Positions 18,957 through 27,220 of a stretch of 64,000 nucleotides of DNA are shown piece after piece. The notes below the pieces were generated by a model that saw only the letters and a list, made by a program, of their open reading frames with translations, was not told the origin of the DNA and made no database searches. Every line of letters starts with the position of its first letter. The first letter of the stretch is position 1. The DNA comes from Actinoplanes octamycinicus (GTDB taxonomy: Bacteria > Actinomycetota > Actinomycetes > Mycobacteriales > Micromonosporaceae), in the NCBI RefSeq assembly GCF_014205225.1, contig NZ_JACHNB010000001.1:7545501-7609500 (forward strand), in the 5' to 3' direction. The position numbers were made by a program, and so were the translations under genes.

Positions 18957-19457
18957 TTACTCCCCGGTGGTCACGAGCGCGGCCGGCAGGGCACCCTGCA
19001 GGGTGGCGAGCGCGCGCATCAGGTGGGTGCGGACAGTGACCGTTCGACAGCCGAGCATCTCGGCGATCTGCTCGACGGCCAGATCCTCGTAGAAACGCAA
19101 GGCGATCACCGCCCGCTGCCGGGGTGGCAGCGTGCCGATCAGCCGCAGCATCAGGTCCCGGTCGTCCCGCAGCGCCGCCTGATCCGGCGTGGCCGGCAGG
19201 AACCCGGCGAGCGTCTCCGTGGCGACCGGGATCGACTGCGCGGCCCGGCGCCGCCGCCAGGACAGGAACTCGTTGACGACCATGCGCTTCACATAGAGTT
19301 CCGGCGCGTCCATCCGACCGATCCGCGACCAGCGGGACTGCGCCCGGACCAGGACATTCTGGGTGATGTCCTCGGCCAGATGCGGATCCCAGGTGACCAC
19401 GGTCGCATACCGCACCAGGGTGCCGAGGCGGGCTGAAACGAACTCTTCGAACGTCAC
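18957..19457 (-). CDS. SigE-family ECF RNA polymerase sigma factor
   Basis: 166 residues, typical for ECF factors. Region 2 has EEFVSARLGTLVRYATVVTW and AEDITQNVLVRAQSRW. Region 4 has LPPRQRAVIALRFYEDLAVE and the helix-turn-helix EQIAEMLGCRTVTVRTHLMR. It directs RNA polymerase to stress-type promoters. GTG at 19457 starts the conserved sequence directly. It is followed after 2 nt by a membrane-anchored partner gene, so the two are probably co-transcribed. Confidence 0.88.
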   Translation of the reverse strand: MTFEEFVSARLGTLVRYATVVTWDPHLAEDITQNVLVRAQSRWSRIGRMDAPELYVKRMVVNEFLSWRRRRAAQSIPVATETLAGFLPATPDQAALRDDRDLMLRLIGTLPPRQRAVIALRFYEDLAVEQIAEMLGCRTVTVRTHLMRALATLQGALPAALVTTGE

Positions 19458-19508
19458 GGAAGAGAAACGCCCCCATCCCCGCCGTTTGATGACACCCCAG
19501 CACAACAA

Positions 19509-19519
19509 TTTCCGGTACG
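19509..19519 (-). repeat. Core motif of the dispersed CGTACCGGAAA element, minus strand
   Basis: The 11-bp CGTACCGGAAA is read on the minus strand just after the stop of the NACHT gene at 19574. The preceding bases (GCTCACCG) resemble those before the copy at 48999. The second half of the element is not obvious here. Confidence 0.5.
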
Positions 19520-19573
19520 CGGTGAGCGCCGATCCTCGCTCCCGGCCGAGAGGTGCACCCGCCGCGGCACGGG

Positions 19574-22500
19574 TCACCCCTCGAAGACATCGGCCGGGTC
19601 GCGAGGCAGCAGGCGCGACAGCCGCAGGAGGAAGCGAACCAAGCCGAGATCCGGTTCGCCGAGCCGGTCGTCGAGGGTCCGGGCGTCGGCGGCGGACAGC
19701 AGCTCCCCCGAGTTCAGCGTCAGCACCCAGCGGCGCAGCCGGTTGATCCGGCGGTCGCGGAGCAGGGCTCCGAAGGCCGCTTCGGCAGCCTGGCGGTCGA
19801 CGTGGTCCAGTTGCTCGATCGCCGCCAGCCGGGTCCGCCGGTCCGGGTCGCCGGTCGCGATCGGCCCGACCACGGCCCGGAAACGCTCCTCGGGCAGCAG
19901 GGGCGCCGCGGCCAGCCGTACCGGCATCGGGGTGTCGCCGGTGAGCGCCAGCTCGCCCAGGCGGAGACGCAAGTCCGGCGCCAGGCGCAGCCGGGTGAGG
20001 GTGGTCAGGGCGGCCGCCCGGGACCTGTCCGGAGCCTGGTCGTCGAGCGCGATGCCGGCCAGCGGTTCCACGGCCGGGGGCTCGACGGTGAGCGCCGCCT
20101 TCGCCGCCGCGAGCCGGAGCCGCGGCTCGACCCCCGGGCCGGTCAGGGCGTGCAGCACGGGCCGGCCCCGGACCGGGTCGAGCCAGGTCAGGCCGACCGC
20201 GGCCCGCACCCGCGCGGGCCGGTACCAGCGCGGGTCCCCGGCCACCCGGCGCAGCCAGGAGGCGCCGCGCTCGTCGCCGATGGCGGCGAGGGCGATCGCC
20301 GCGTCGGTCTGCTGCCACCAGCGGGAGCCGCGCAGCATCCGGCGGTGCAGGCGTTCCCGGGACGCTTCGTCGCCGTTCGCGGCGAGCAGGAATTCCCGCT
20401 CCCGCTCCCGGTCGCCGGACAGGTGACGGGTGCGCAGGGCCCGCATCCGGGGCATCTGCTCGGCCTGGCCGGCTTCCAGGAGGCCGGCCAGGGCCAGGGC
20501 TTCCAGCTCCGGACTCAGCCGGTCCTCCAGCAGCCAGCCCAGGGCCCGGCGGTCGCCGAGCGCGGCCAGCCGGCGTGCCGCGGCCAGCCGCACGTGCACC
20601 TGGCCCGGCTGCCGGGCCAGGGCGAGCAGCGGCTCCCGGTCACCGAGGTCGGCGCAGCGGGCGGCGGCCGCGAACGCCATCGGGTAGCCCGGATGGGCCC
20701 GGGCCACCTCGGCCAGCGCGGCCACCGCGGCCGGGTCGTCGCGGTCGGCCAGGGCGACCGCCGCGGCGTACCGGGCCGGAGCGGTGTCCGCAGCGCCGGC
20801 GCCCAGCTCGCGGAGCAGCTCGGGCTCGCCCGTGTCGGCCAGCGAGACGGCCAGCTCGACCCGCTGGAACGGACCGACGTCCGCGGCGGCGGCCATGGCG
20901 CGCAAAGCGGTCCGGTCCCCGGCCCGGGCGAGCTGGCGGGCCGCCGCCGCGCGCTGGTGCTCGGTGGCCCGGGAGTCGGCGATCCGCCTGGTCAGCGCGT
21001 GCCGGGCGAGCGCGCCCAGGGCCTGGGGACGTTCGGTGTGGTGGGTGACCGGCGGCTCGGGCAGGCCGCGCTCCTGGAGCACGTCGGCGATCCAGTCCTG
21101 CACCACGTCGTCCGCGGTCGCCGCCACCTCCTCCAGCAACTTCACGCCGGTGGCCGGGTCGACGTCGGCGATCCGGTCGGCGACCATGGCCCGCACCCAG
21201 GCCGAGACGTCCGGGCGCTGGTAGAGCGCCAGCATCTCGCCCAAGACCTGCGCGTCCAGGCTGAGTTCGCCGAGGATCCGCAACGCCTCCGGCGCCTGCG
21301 GCGTCTCCGCGGCCACCTCCTGGACCAGCCGGTCGACCGTCCGGGAGCGGGTCCGCGGGGAGACCGGCACGCCATCCGCGATCAGGTCTCCGGCGGCGAT
21401 CGGATCGAGGGTCGCGACGAGGTCGTCCGAGTCCGGCCGGCGGGCCACCACGAAGGCGGCCAGGCTGCGGGTCACCGGGTCGGCCGCCTGCGCCAGCCAG
21501 GTGTCCCGGTCGAACGGGATCCCGGACGCCGCGGCGAGGTATTCGGCGAAGCTCTGGTGCAGGAAGACCACCCGGTCGCCGCGCAGCGCGCACACGCCGG
21601 TGGCCAGCAGCAACTCGCGCAGCAGCCGGTCCGCGTCCGGGGTGATCCGGGCCAGGTCCGCCGGTCCGTTCGCCCGGAACCAGGTGGCGGCCACCTCGGT
21701 GAGCCGGGCGTCCCGGTCGGCCAGCCAGGCCGCGCCGCAGGCCCGGAGCAGCCCGCCGACGTGCTGGTGCAGGTCGGCGAAGAGCCACTCGGCGGCGGCG
21801 AGCCCGGCCCTCCCCCGGTCCAGCAGCTGCGGTTCGATCGCCGCGCGGAACCGGGCCATCGACCCGCGCCCGTCCAGCAGGTGCTGCACGAACCGCTCGT
21901 AGAGCTCGGCCCGGCTGGACGGCAGCGCCCGGTCGTCGGCCTGCTCGTAGACCAGCGCCGCGATGGTGGCCAGCAACGGCACCCGCGCCACCGGGCCGAG
22001 CCGCGCCCCGGCCAGCCGGGCCAGGAACCGTCCCGCGGTCGAGTCCGCCCGGCGGCGGTCACTCGGGAACCGTGCCGCGAACCACCGGTGGGCGAACTCG
22101 TTCAGCTCCTGCCGGTCGAACGGCCGCAGCTCGTAGACGCCGGTGCCGGCCACGTCCAGCTCGGCCAGCTCCGCGCCGGCCAGCGGCCGGCTGGTGATCA
22201 GCAACCGGTACGGCCCGGTCCCGCCGAGCAGCTCCCGGATCCGCCACAACGCGTCCGACCGGTCCTGCCCGTCGACCACCTCGTCCAGGCCGTCGATCAG
22301 CACCCGCCACACCCCGCCCCGGGCCGGCGCCCGCTCGAACACCTCGGCCGGCACCTCGACCCGCAGGTCCCGGCGCACCGCCTCGGCGATCGCCCGGGGC
22401 AGCGGCTGCCCGACCAGGTCGGCGGCCGGCAGGATCACCGCCACCTCGCGGCCACCGCGCCGGGCCAGGTCCCCGGCGACCGCGGCCAGGAAGGTGGACT

Positions 22501-22822
22501 TGCCGGCGCCGGCGTCACCGAGCAGCACCGCGTGCCGGTGCGCGGAGAGCAGCTGCGTGGCCTGGACGGTCCGGGCTTTCTCCCGGCCGGAGGCGGCCCG
22601 CCGCCGCACGTAGAGCTCGGTCAGCGCGGGCACGTGCTCGCCGAAGAACCGGTACCGGTGCTGGGCCGCGTCGGCCCGCTGCGCGGCGCGCACCGCGTCG
22701 ATCCGCGGATCCCGCCCGCGCCGGCGGCGCCGGCCGCCGCGGACCGCGACCCAGAGCCCGGCCAGGGCGAGGACAGCGCCCACCATGGACGCGATCTTGT
22801 CGCCGGTATCCAGGAACGCCAT
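19574..22822 (-). CDS. Membrane-anchored NACHT ATPase with HEAT-like repeats
   Basis: 1082 residues. One N-terminal membrane helix (about 11-27, MVGAVLALAGLWVAV) is followed by a basic stretch. The NACHT NTPase has Walker A LLGDAGAGKST (102-110), Walker B VWRVLIDGLDEV (172-182) and sensor strand RLLITSRPLAGAEL. The C-terminal half (from about residue 480) is built of Ala/Leu/Arg-rich two-helix units resembling HEAT repeats, a sensor-like solenoid. NACHT proteins include the bacterial NLR-like antiphage group; whether this one is immune or regulatory is not known. ATG at 22822 has no good ribosome site. It lies 11 nt downstream of a phosphotransferase gene on the same strand. Confidence 0.85.
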   Translation of the reverse strand: MAFLDTGDKIASMVGAVLALAGLWVAVRGGRRRRRGRDPRIDAVRAAQRADAAQHRYRFFGEHVPALTELYVRRRAASGREKARTVQATQLLSAHRHAVLLGDAGAGKSTFLAAVAGDLARRGGREVAVILPAADLVGQPLPRAIAEAVRRDLRVEVPAEVFERAPARGGVWRVLIDGLDEVVDGQDRSDALWRIRELLGGTGPYRLLITSRPLAGAELAELDVAGTGVYELRPFDRQELNEFAHRWFAARFPSDRRRADSTAGRFLARLAGARLGPVARVPLLATIAALVYEQADDRALPSSRAELYERFVQHLLDGRGSMARFRAAIEPQLLDRGRAGLAAAEWLFADLHQHVGGLLRACGAAWLADRDARLTEVAATWFRANGPADLARITPDADRLLRELLLATGVCALRGDRVVFLHQSFAEYLAAASGIPFDRDTWLAQAADPVTRSLAAFVVARRPDSDDLVATLDPIAAGDLIADGVPVSPRTRSRTVDRLVQEVAAETPQAPEALRILGELSLDAQVLGEMLALYQRPDVSAWVRAMVADRIADVDPATGVKLLEEVAATADDVVQDWIADVLQERGLPEPPVTHHTERPQALGALARHALTRRIADSRATEHQRAAAARQLARAGDRTALRAMAAAADVGPFQRVELAVSLADTGEPELLRELGAGAADTAPARYAAAVALADRDDPAAVAALAEVARAHPGYPMAFAAAARCADLGDREPLLALARQPGQVHVRLAAARRLAALGDRRALGWLLEDRLSPELEALALAGLLEAGQAEQMPRMRALRTRHLSGDREREREFLLAANGDEASRERLHRRMLRGSRWWQQTDAAIALAAIGDERGASWLRRVAGDPRWYRPARVRAAVGLTWLDPVRGRPVLHALTGPGVEPRLRLAAAKAALTVEPPAVEPLAGIALDDQAPDRSRAAALTTLTRLRLAPDLRLRLGELALTGDTPMPVRLAAAPLLPEERFRAVVGPIATGDPDRRTRLAAIEQLDHVDRQAAEAAFGALLRDRRINRLRRWVLTLNSGELLSAADARTLDDRLGEPDLGLVRFLLRLSRLLPRDPADVFEG

Positions 22823-22833
22823 CGACGAGAAGC

Positions 22834-23814
22834 TTAAGGCCGATCGAACAGCGCCATCGTCTCGTCCAGGCGCTCCCGGGCCCAGTCGTAGTTCTCGGTG
22901 CCGGGGAAGTTCCGGTACGCCGTCTCGATCGTCATGATCAGCACCAGGTAGAGGCAGTACAGCCGGCGCCGGGTGCGCTCGGCCGCCGTGGCCGGCCCGT
23001 GGCCGTAGCCGCGGATGAAGGCGCTGGAGTCCCCGTACGCCGGCACCTCGCTGCCGGTGAACCCGGCCTCGATCAGCGGGTCGCCGAAGAACGCCCGCTC
23101 GTGATCGATGATCGCGACGATCCGCCCGTCCCGGACCATCACGTTGTTGTCCCACATGTCCCACTCGACGAACCGCGGCTCGGTCACCTCGTCGAGGCTG
23201 TCCGCGTGGCCGGCGATCACCTCGCGGATCTTGGCGTAGTCGTGCCCGAGGTCGACGCCGCGGCGCTCGCCGTCGTCCAGCACCCCGCCGATCATCCGCA
23301 GGAAGGCGGCCCGCCAGGTCGGGTCGCCGGGCCCGGTGAGCGGCCCGAAGTGGTCGCCGCGGATGCCGTTGAGTTCCCGGTTGAGCGCGCCGAGCGCCTC
23401 GTTGAAAGCGGTCCGCTCGGCCGGGGTCTGCACGTCCCGGAGCATGCCGAGGTTGTCCGCGTCGATGTACTCCATGAAGAAGTAGTCGGCGTCGCACAGC
23501 TCCCGGCTGGTGTCGGCGAAGTGCACCTCCGGCACCGGCACGCCGGTCCGGGCGCGGATCAGCTCCAGGGCGGCCAGCTCGGTCGCCATCGCCCCGCGCT
23601 CATAGGTCATCACCTCGACCGCCGGCGGCGGCGCGATCTTCAGGACCACCTCCCGGCCGGAGCGCAGCCGGATCCGGTACGCCACGTTGAACCACCCGTG
23701 CGCCAGCTCGCTGACCGCGTCCTCGCCGGCCGGCGCCTCGCCCGGCCCGTAGGCACGCTCAGCCATCGCCCGCAACACACCGAACGACTGACGGTTCTTG
23801 GTGATGCTCTCCAT
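22834..23814 (-). CDS. Phosphotransferase of the aminoglycoside/choline kinase fold
   Basis: 326 residues of the APH family: SELAHGWFNVAYRIRLRSGR and EVVLKIAPPPAVEVMTYERG in the N-lobe, catalytic loop FVEWDMWDNNVMV (the common His is Glu here) and metal-binding IVAIIDHERAFFGDP. Family members phosphorylate antibiotics, sugars or amino alcohols; the substrate is unknown. ATG at 23814 is preceded by GGGGGATC. A LacI-type operator-like palindrome lies 24-37 nt upstream, suggesting carbohydrate-linked control. The NACHT gene follows after 11 nt, so the two may share a transcript. Confidence 0.85.
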   Translation of the reverse strand: MESITKNRQSFGVLRAMAERAYGPGEAPAGEDAVSELAHGWFNVAYRIRLRSGREVVLKIAPPPAVEVMTYERGAMATELAALELIRARTGVPVPEVHFADTSRELCDADYFFMEYIDADNLGMLRDVQTPAERTAFNEALGALNRELNGIRGDHFGPLTGPGDPTWRAAFLRMIGGVLDDGERRGVDLGHDYAKIREVIAGHADSLDEVTEPRFVEWDMWDNNVMVRDGRIVAIIDHERAFFGDPLIEAGFTGSEVPAYGDSSAFIRGYGHGPATAAERTRRRLYCLYLVLIMTIETAYRNFPGTENYDWARERLDETMALFDRP

Positions 23815-23837
23815 TGCAGATCCCCCGCTCAACCGTG

Positions 23838-23851
23838 TGGGAGCGCTCTCC
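23838..23851. promoter_or_regulatory. LacI/CebR-like operator upstream of the phosphotransferase
   Basis: TGGGAGCGCTCTCC matches the known Streptomyces CebR box TGGGAGCGCTCCCA at 12 of 14 positions. It lies 24-37 nt before the start codon. A related site precedes the glycosidase operon at 46758. Confidence 0.5.
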
Positions 23852-23867
23852 GCGCGAGCCAAGGTAA

Positions 23868-24152
23868 CACCTGATCCTCATTGGAGCTCGGCCGGAAGCC
23901 GGGCGGTTCCGCTTCCTGACCGGCGACGTGGCCGACCTGCCCCTGCCCGACAACAGCGTCGACCTGGTGGTGTCGACGCTGAGCGCCCACGAGTGGCCGG
24001 ACCCGGAGGCGGCCGCCGCGTCCCTGCGCCGGGTCGGCGCCCACATCCTGATCTACGACTTCCGCACCGCGGGCCTGCGCCGGCTGACCGGGGCGCTGGG
24101 CGGCAGCCGGGAGCCACGCTGGTGGCTGTTCACCCGAATCTCGGCGAGGTGA
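23868..24152 (+). pseudogene. 5'-truncated SAM methyltransferase remnant
   Basis: The frame is open from 23868 after a stop at 23865 and has no plausible start. It encodes about 94 residues matching the middle and end of a class I methyltransferase: RFRFLTGDVADLPLPDNSVD, LVVSTLSAHEWPDPEAAAAS, LRRVGAHILIYDFR. The SAM-binding glycine loop that should precede it is missing, and LRRV-GAH lacks the usual LRPGG. It starts inside the promoter region of the divergent phosphotransferase, so a deletion or rearrangement is likely. A shortened protein from GTG 23928 is possible but would lack the cofactor site. Confidence 0.65.
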
Positions 24153-24292
24153 GAGATCGCCGGCCCGACGGCTGACGATCGAGGGCGACAACCATCCCCG
24201 CTGCCGCGATGCCGCTCATTGCGGTCACGGATCCTTCTCGGGTACGACTGGAAGCCCCGTGGCAGCCGGCCCGCGATGCCCGCGCCACCCAA

Positions 24293-24465
24293 GACCGCAA
24301 CGCGTGTCATGCGGGCCCGCTCGCCGAATGACCGCAACGCGCGTCGCGCCGACCCGCCAACCGCGACGCCGCAGACGACCCACGAGCGCAACGCGCGTCG
24401 TGTGGGCGCACCGGCCGGCCGCAAGGCCGCAGCCCGCCCACGACCGCAACGTGCGTCGCGACGCG
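24293..24465. repeat. Irregular repeats of a GACCGCAACGCGCGTCG motif
   Basis: Four copies begin near 24293, 24330, 24383 and 24442 with one to three mismatches each and spacing of about 37-59 bp. The motif resembles the GACAACGCGCCTCACGAC junction between units of the 7792-8290 array, which is also followed by the same dispersed 50-bp block. Confidence 0.55.
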
Positions 24466-24592
24466 CGGCCGCAGCTGGCAGCCAGGAGTGACTCTGCTGA
24501 ACAATTCACGGCGGTCACTGCCGCTTCGCGGCGCGTCATCCACATCAGCGCGTCATCCACAATCCAATCCGCCGCGAACCCAATCCGACGCC

Positions 24593-24643
24593 ACACTGTC
24601 TTCGGGGAGGCTCCCCCTTGGGTGGGCGGGGACTGGGAAGTGG
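24593..24643. repeat. Dispersed ~50-bp block, copy 2
   Basis: Same two conserved ends as the copy at 8361-8409: ACACTGTCTTCGGG at the start and GGTGGGCGGGGACTGGGAAG plus TGG at the end. Only the C-rich centre differs, with a 2-bp length change. Confidence 0.75.
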
Positions 24644-24708
24644 CAGGCCACGGGCGCTTTTGCGTATGGGCGGAGACCGGGCGTAAGGCTGCCACGGGCG
24701 GGCTCTGT

Positions 24709-24745
24709 CGTACCGGAACCGGGCTGCTTGCGGAAGCGGCCTGAG
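24709..24745 (+). repeat. Dispersed CGTACCGGAA element
   Basis: CGTACCGGAACCGGG is followed about 10 bp later by GCGGAAGCGGCCTGAG, matching the two-part layout of the copies at 17746, 27221 and 48999, with more mismatches. Confidence 0.5.
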
Positions 24746-24911
24746 ATGCGGGCGGACCGGGAGGATGCAAGCGGTCCCGGAGGGCGCGGGCACACCCGGA
24801 GGGCGCGGCGGACCAGGAGGGCGCGGACGGATCAGGAAAGCGCTCGCGGACCGGCGAGGCACTGGACCAGGAAGGCGCGGGCCAACTGGGAGGGGACTAG
24901 CCGCCCGAAAG

Positions 24912-25017
24912 CGCTCGGGCGAAACGGAATGAACTGTCGGAACACGGAGTATCAGTTCGGAAATTTATTAATCCGACATAACGGAATGCATCCGATTCGA
25001 AGGAGAGGGCCCGAGCG
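24912..25017. repeat. AT-rich island flanked by a 9-bp inverted repeat
   Basis: CGCTCGGGC (24912-24920) and GCCCGAGCG (25009-25017) are exact reverse complements, both followed by GAAAC or preceded by GAG. They bracket 88 bp that are strikingly A+T-rich for this genome (AAATTTATTAATCCGACATA). The layout resembles a miniature inverted-repeat element or an attachment-type site, but no transposase or target duplication is seen. Confidence 0.5.
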
Positions 25018-25100
25018 AAACAGGAGGGTGCGGGCGGACCGGGGGGTGCGGGCCCGGAGAGTGCCGGCGGCCCGGAGAGTCCGCAGCGGAACCGAGAGTG

Positions 25101-25180
25101 CGCGACGGATTCGGAGGGTGCGCGACGGGCCCGGAGGGTGCGCGACGGATTCGGAGGGTGCGCGACGGGCCCGGAGGGTG
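25101..25180. repeat. Exact 40-bp tandem duplication made of 20-bp units
   Basis: 25101-25140 and 25141-25180 are identical. Each consists of two related 20-bp halves (CGCGACGGATTCGGAGGGTG and CGCGACGGGCCCGGAGGGTG). Degenerate copies extend upstream to about 25020. Confidence 0.85.
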
Positions 25181-25211
25181 CTGGCCGACCGGGAGGATTG
25201 GGCGGGTCGGG

Positions 25212-26417
25212 TCAGCGGCGGTGGTGGGACATCCACTGCCAGATGTGCTTGCCTCGGGTGGCTGGGTCGTTGCGGGCGACGTAGATCCAGGACCAGTGCC
25301 CCGGGAACTGGTGACCGTTCCAGATCACGTGGTCGTAGAGCGTCATCAACGAGCGCGGGATGAGGTCGTGGGCGTGGACGGTGTTGGCCTGGGGGTTGAC
25401 GGTGTCGTCGTCGAGGGAGGTGACCAGCCAGGTCGGGGTGGTGATCCGGGACAGGGCGGCGTCGGGGATCAGGGACTGGACGACGCCGCAGATCGGGACC
25501 GAGGTGGCGAAGAGGGACGGGTAGACGGTGGTCAGCTTGAGGCTCATGTAGCCGCCGTTGCTGCAGCCCGCGACGTGGATCCGGTCGATGTCGACGTTCC
25601 GGTGGCGGATCACCTCGCGGATGATCTCCAGGATCAGCGGGGCGAAGCGGTCGCCGTCCTCCATCCAGTAGGACGTGCTCTGCGGGACGACGACGTGGGC
25701 GCCGGCGAAGACCCGCTGGGCTTCCGGGGTGGCGAAGCCGAGGGCGCCGCGGTTGGCGCGCAGGGTGGTCTCGTTGTCGTAGTAACCGTCCGGCAGCGAG
25801 GCGCCCTCTCCCCCGCCGTGCAGCCAGACCACCAGCGGCCGGCGGCTGCGCCGGTCCCGCGGCGAGGAGAGCCGGTACTTCATGCCGCTCGCCGAGACGT
25901 GGTGGCTGAACGCGTCCACTTCGGGGTTGACCAGCGGGCCCTGCACGAAGCGGTCGACGGTGACCCGGCCGCCGCCGCGGGTGAGCAGTGGGGCGTTCTG
26001 GGTGATCGTGTAGACCAGGTCGAGCCGGACGTTGCGGCCCCTGCTCGCGATGTAGCCGAGGGTGCCACCGCCGACCTGGCCCTCCGCGGAGCTGAGCTGC
26101 AGGACGATGGCGCCGTGCCGGTCGAGGCGGGCCGAGATGACCGGGCGGTCCAGGTCGTACTCGCTGTAGATCTGGTCGCCGGGGGCGAGCGGGATCGGGC
26201 TGGTGGCCTTGGCATGCACGGTGAAGGTGTCCGCGGTGAGGCTGTCCGGGACGATCCGGCCGAGCCGGGCGGTGTCCAGGGTGAGCGAGGTGACCTGCTC
26301 GCCGCCGTCCAGGGTCTCCGCGTTGAGGGTGAACCGCACCGAGGTGCCCGGCAGGCCCGCGGCCGGCAGGGCGAGACCGGCGGCCAGCAGCGTGCGACGG
26401 CTGACGTGGTTGTCCAT
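25212..26417 (-). CDS. Secreted alpha/beta hydrolase (prolyl oligopeptidase/esterase type)
   Basis: 401 residues. The N-terminus NHVSRRTLLAAGLALPAAGL has twin arginines before a hydrophobic stretch, so Tat or Sec export is likely. An N-terminal beta-rich domain (residues about 30-200) precedes the hydrolase domain. There RPLVVWLHGGGEGASLPDG is the oxyanion loop, HVAGCSNGGYMSLKL the nucleophile elbow (GCSNGG), TSLDDDTVNPQ the likely acid, and NGHQFPGHWSW the likely His. Similar proteins are annotated as feruloyl or acetyl xylan esterases and oligopeptidases; the substrate is undecided. ATG at 26417 follows a GGGGGT. Divergent from the next gene. Confidence 0.82.
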   Translation of the reverse strand: MDNHVSRRTLLAAGLALPAAGLPGTSVRFTLNAETLDGGEQVTSLTLDTARLGRIVPDSLTADTFTVHAKATSPIPLAPGDQIYSEYDLDRPVISARLDRHGAIVLQLSSAEGQVGGGTLGYIASRGRNVRLDLVYTITQNAPLLTRGGGRVTVDRFVQGPLVNPEVDAFSHHVSASGMKYRLSSPRDRRSRRPLVVWLHGGGEGASLPDGYYDNETTLRANRGALGFATPEAQRVFAGAHVVVPQSTSYWMEDGDRFAPLILEIIREVIRHRNVDIDRIHVAGCSNGGYMSLKLTTVYPSLFATSVPICGVVQSLIPDAALSRITTPTWLVTSLDDDTVNPQANTVHAHDLIPRSLMTLYDHVIWNGHQFPGHWSWIYVARNDPATRGKHIWQWMSHHRR

Positions 26418-26523
26418 CACAAGACCCCCAGACAAAGACACTTGTCGATACGTGGAACGTATCGCGGTCACTCCGTCCCGGCAACGGTTAGGGTTGCCGC
26501 GCACCATGGGGAGGGACGACCGG

Positions 26524-27219
26524 ATGGACGACGACCACCGCCGGGCCGGCGACGCGATCCGGGCGGCGCTGCGGCCGGGCGAGCGGCTGCGCGAGCACAG
26601 CCGGATCCTGCGGTCGCCCGGCCTGGACGAGGCGCCGCCGACCGCCGGTGACCGGCTCAGCGCGATGAACCCGTTCGCCGGCTTCGGCCAAGTGGCACGC
26701 GCGGACGGGCTCGGATACGCGCTGCTGTCGGTGGCGCTGGGCGAGCCACCGGACGACAGCCGGGGGCAGCGGGCCATCGAGAAGGACCGGGCGCTCCGCA
26801 AGTACGGACGCACCTTCTGCGGCGTTCCGGGCAGCGGGGCGGGGCACCTGCTGGAGGCGTTGAGGAGAGATTCGCCGGCGTGGGCCGCGCTGACCGATCA
26901 GCGTCTGGTGGTCTTCGCCGAGCCGGGCCCGCGACCGCCGGCCGGCCCCGTGTCGGCGTTCCTGGACCTGGTCAAGGCCACTGTGGAGGTGGGCGAGGCG
27001 CTCTTCCGGCAGCCGGCGCCCCGGGCCTTCACCGGGCCGGTGTCCGCGGTGTTCGAGTGCGCTGCGGGCGCGGTGGCGGCCAGCCCGGCGCCGCCGGTCG
27101 ACCGGCTGCCGCGCGTGGTGCTCTGGTTCGCCGACCAGTCCTGGCTGGTGGTGTCGCTGGGTGCGGGACCGGCCGGCGCGCGGCTCACGGAGGCGTTGCT
27201 GTGGGGCGCGGCGCGCTAG
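26524..27219 (+). CDS. Conserved hypothetical protein
   Basis: 231 residues, not recognised. It begins MDDDHRRAGDAIRAALRPGE, resembling actinobacterial proteins with a short N-terminal RLREHSRILRSPG segment. The middle (WAALTDQRLVVFAEPGPRPP) and end (VVLWFADQSWLVVSLGAGPA) look like a PH-like beta-sandwich seen in many small actinobacterial proteins. There is no signal peptide and no clear membrane helix. ATG at 26524 has GGGGAGGGA about nine nt upstream; ATG at 26506 would place the ribosome site inside the gene. A terminator and a dispersed repeat follow. Confidence 0.65.
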   Translation: MDDDHRRAGDAIRAALRPGERLREHSRILRSPGLDEAPPTAGDRLSAMNPFAGFGQVARADGLGYALLSVALGEPPDDSRGQRAIEKDRALRKYGRTFCGVPGSGAGHLLEALRRDSPAWAALTDQRLVVFAEPGPRPPAGPVSAFLDLVKATVEVGEALFRQPAPRAFTGPVSAVFECAAGAVAASPAPPVDRLPRVVLWFADQSWLVVSLGAGPAGARLTEALLWGAAR

Positions 27220-27220
27220 T

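Larger units (their letters stand above)
24153..25211. other. 1.06-kb gap with several classes of repeats, no supported gene
   Basis: The gap lies between the methyltransferase remnant and the 3' end of a hydrolase gene. In order it holds copies of a GACCGCAACGCGCGTCG motif (24293-24465), the dispersed 50-bp block (24593-24643), a CGTACCGGAA element (24709-24745), degenerate GGAGGGCGCGGG-type short repeats (about 24770-24895), an AT-rich island bounded by inverted repeats (24912-25017), and 20-bp GC-rich repeats (about 25020-25200). The only long frames are repetitive and unlike proteins. Confidence 0.75.

Noticed and set aside
19553..22837. 1094-codon plus-strand frame opposite the NACHT-HEAT gene
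   Set aside because: Composition is Gly/Arg/Gln/Val-rich with no motif, while the minus strand has Walker motifs.
24488..25363. Arg-rich frames across the 24.5-25.3 kb gap
   Set aside because: They follow short GC-rich repeats and change composition at the AT-rich island; no start, ribosome site or motif supports them.
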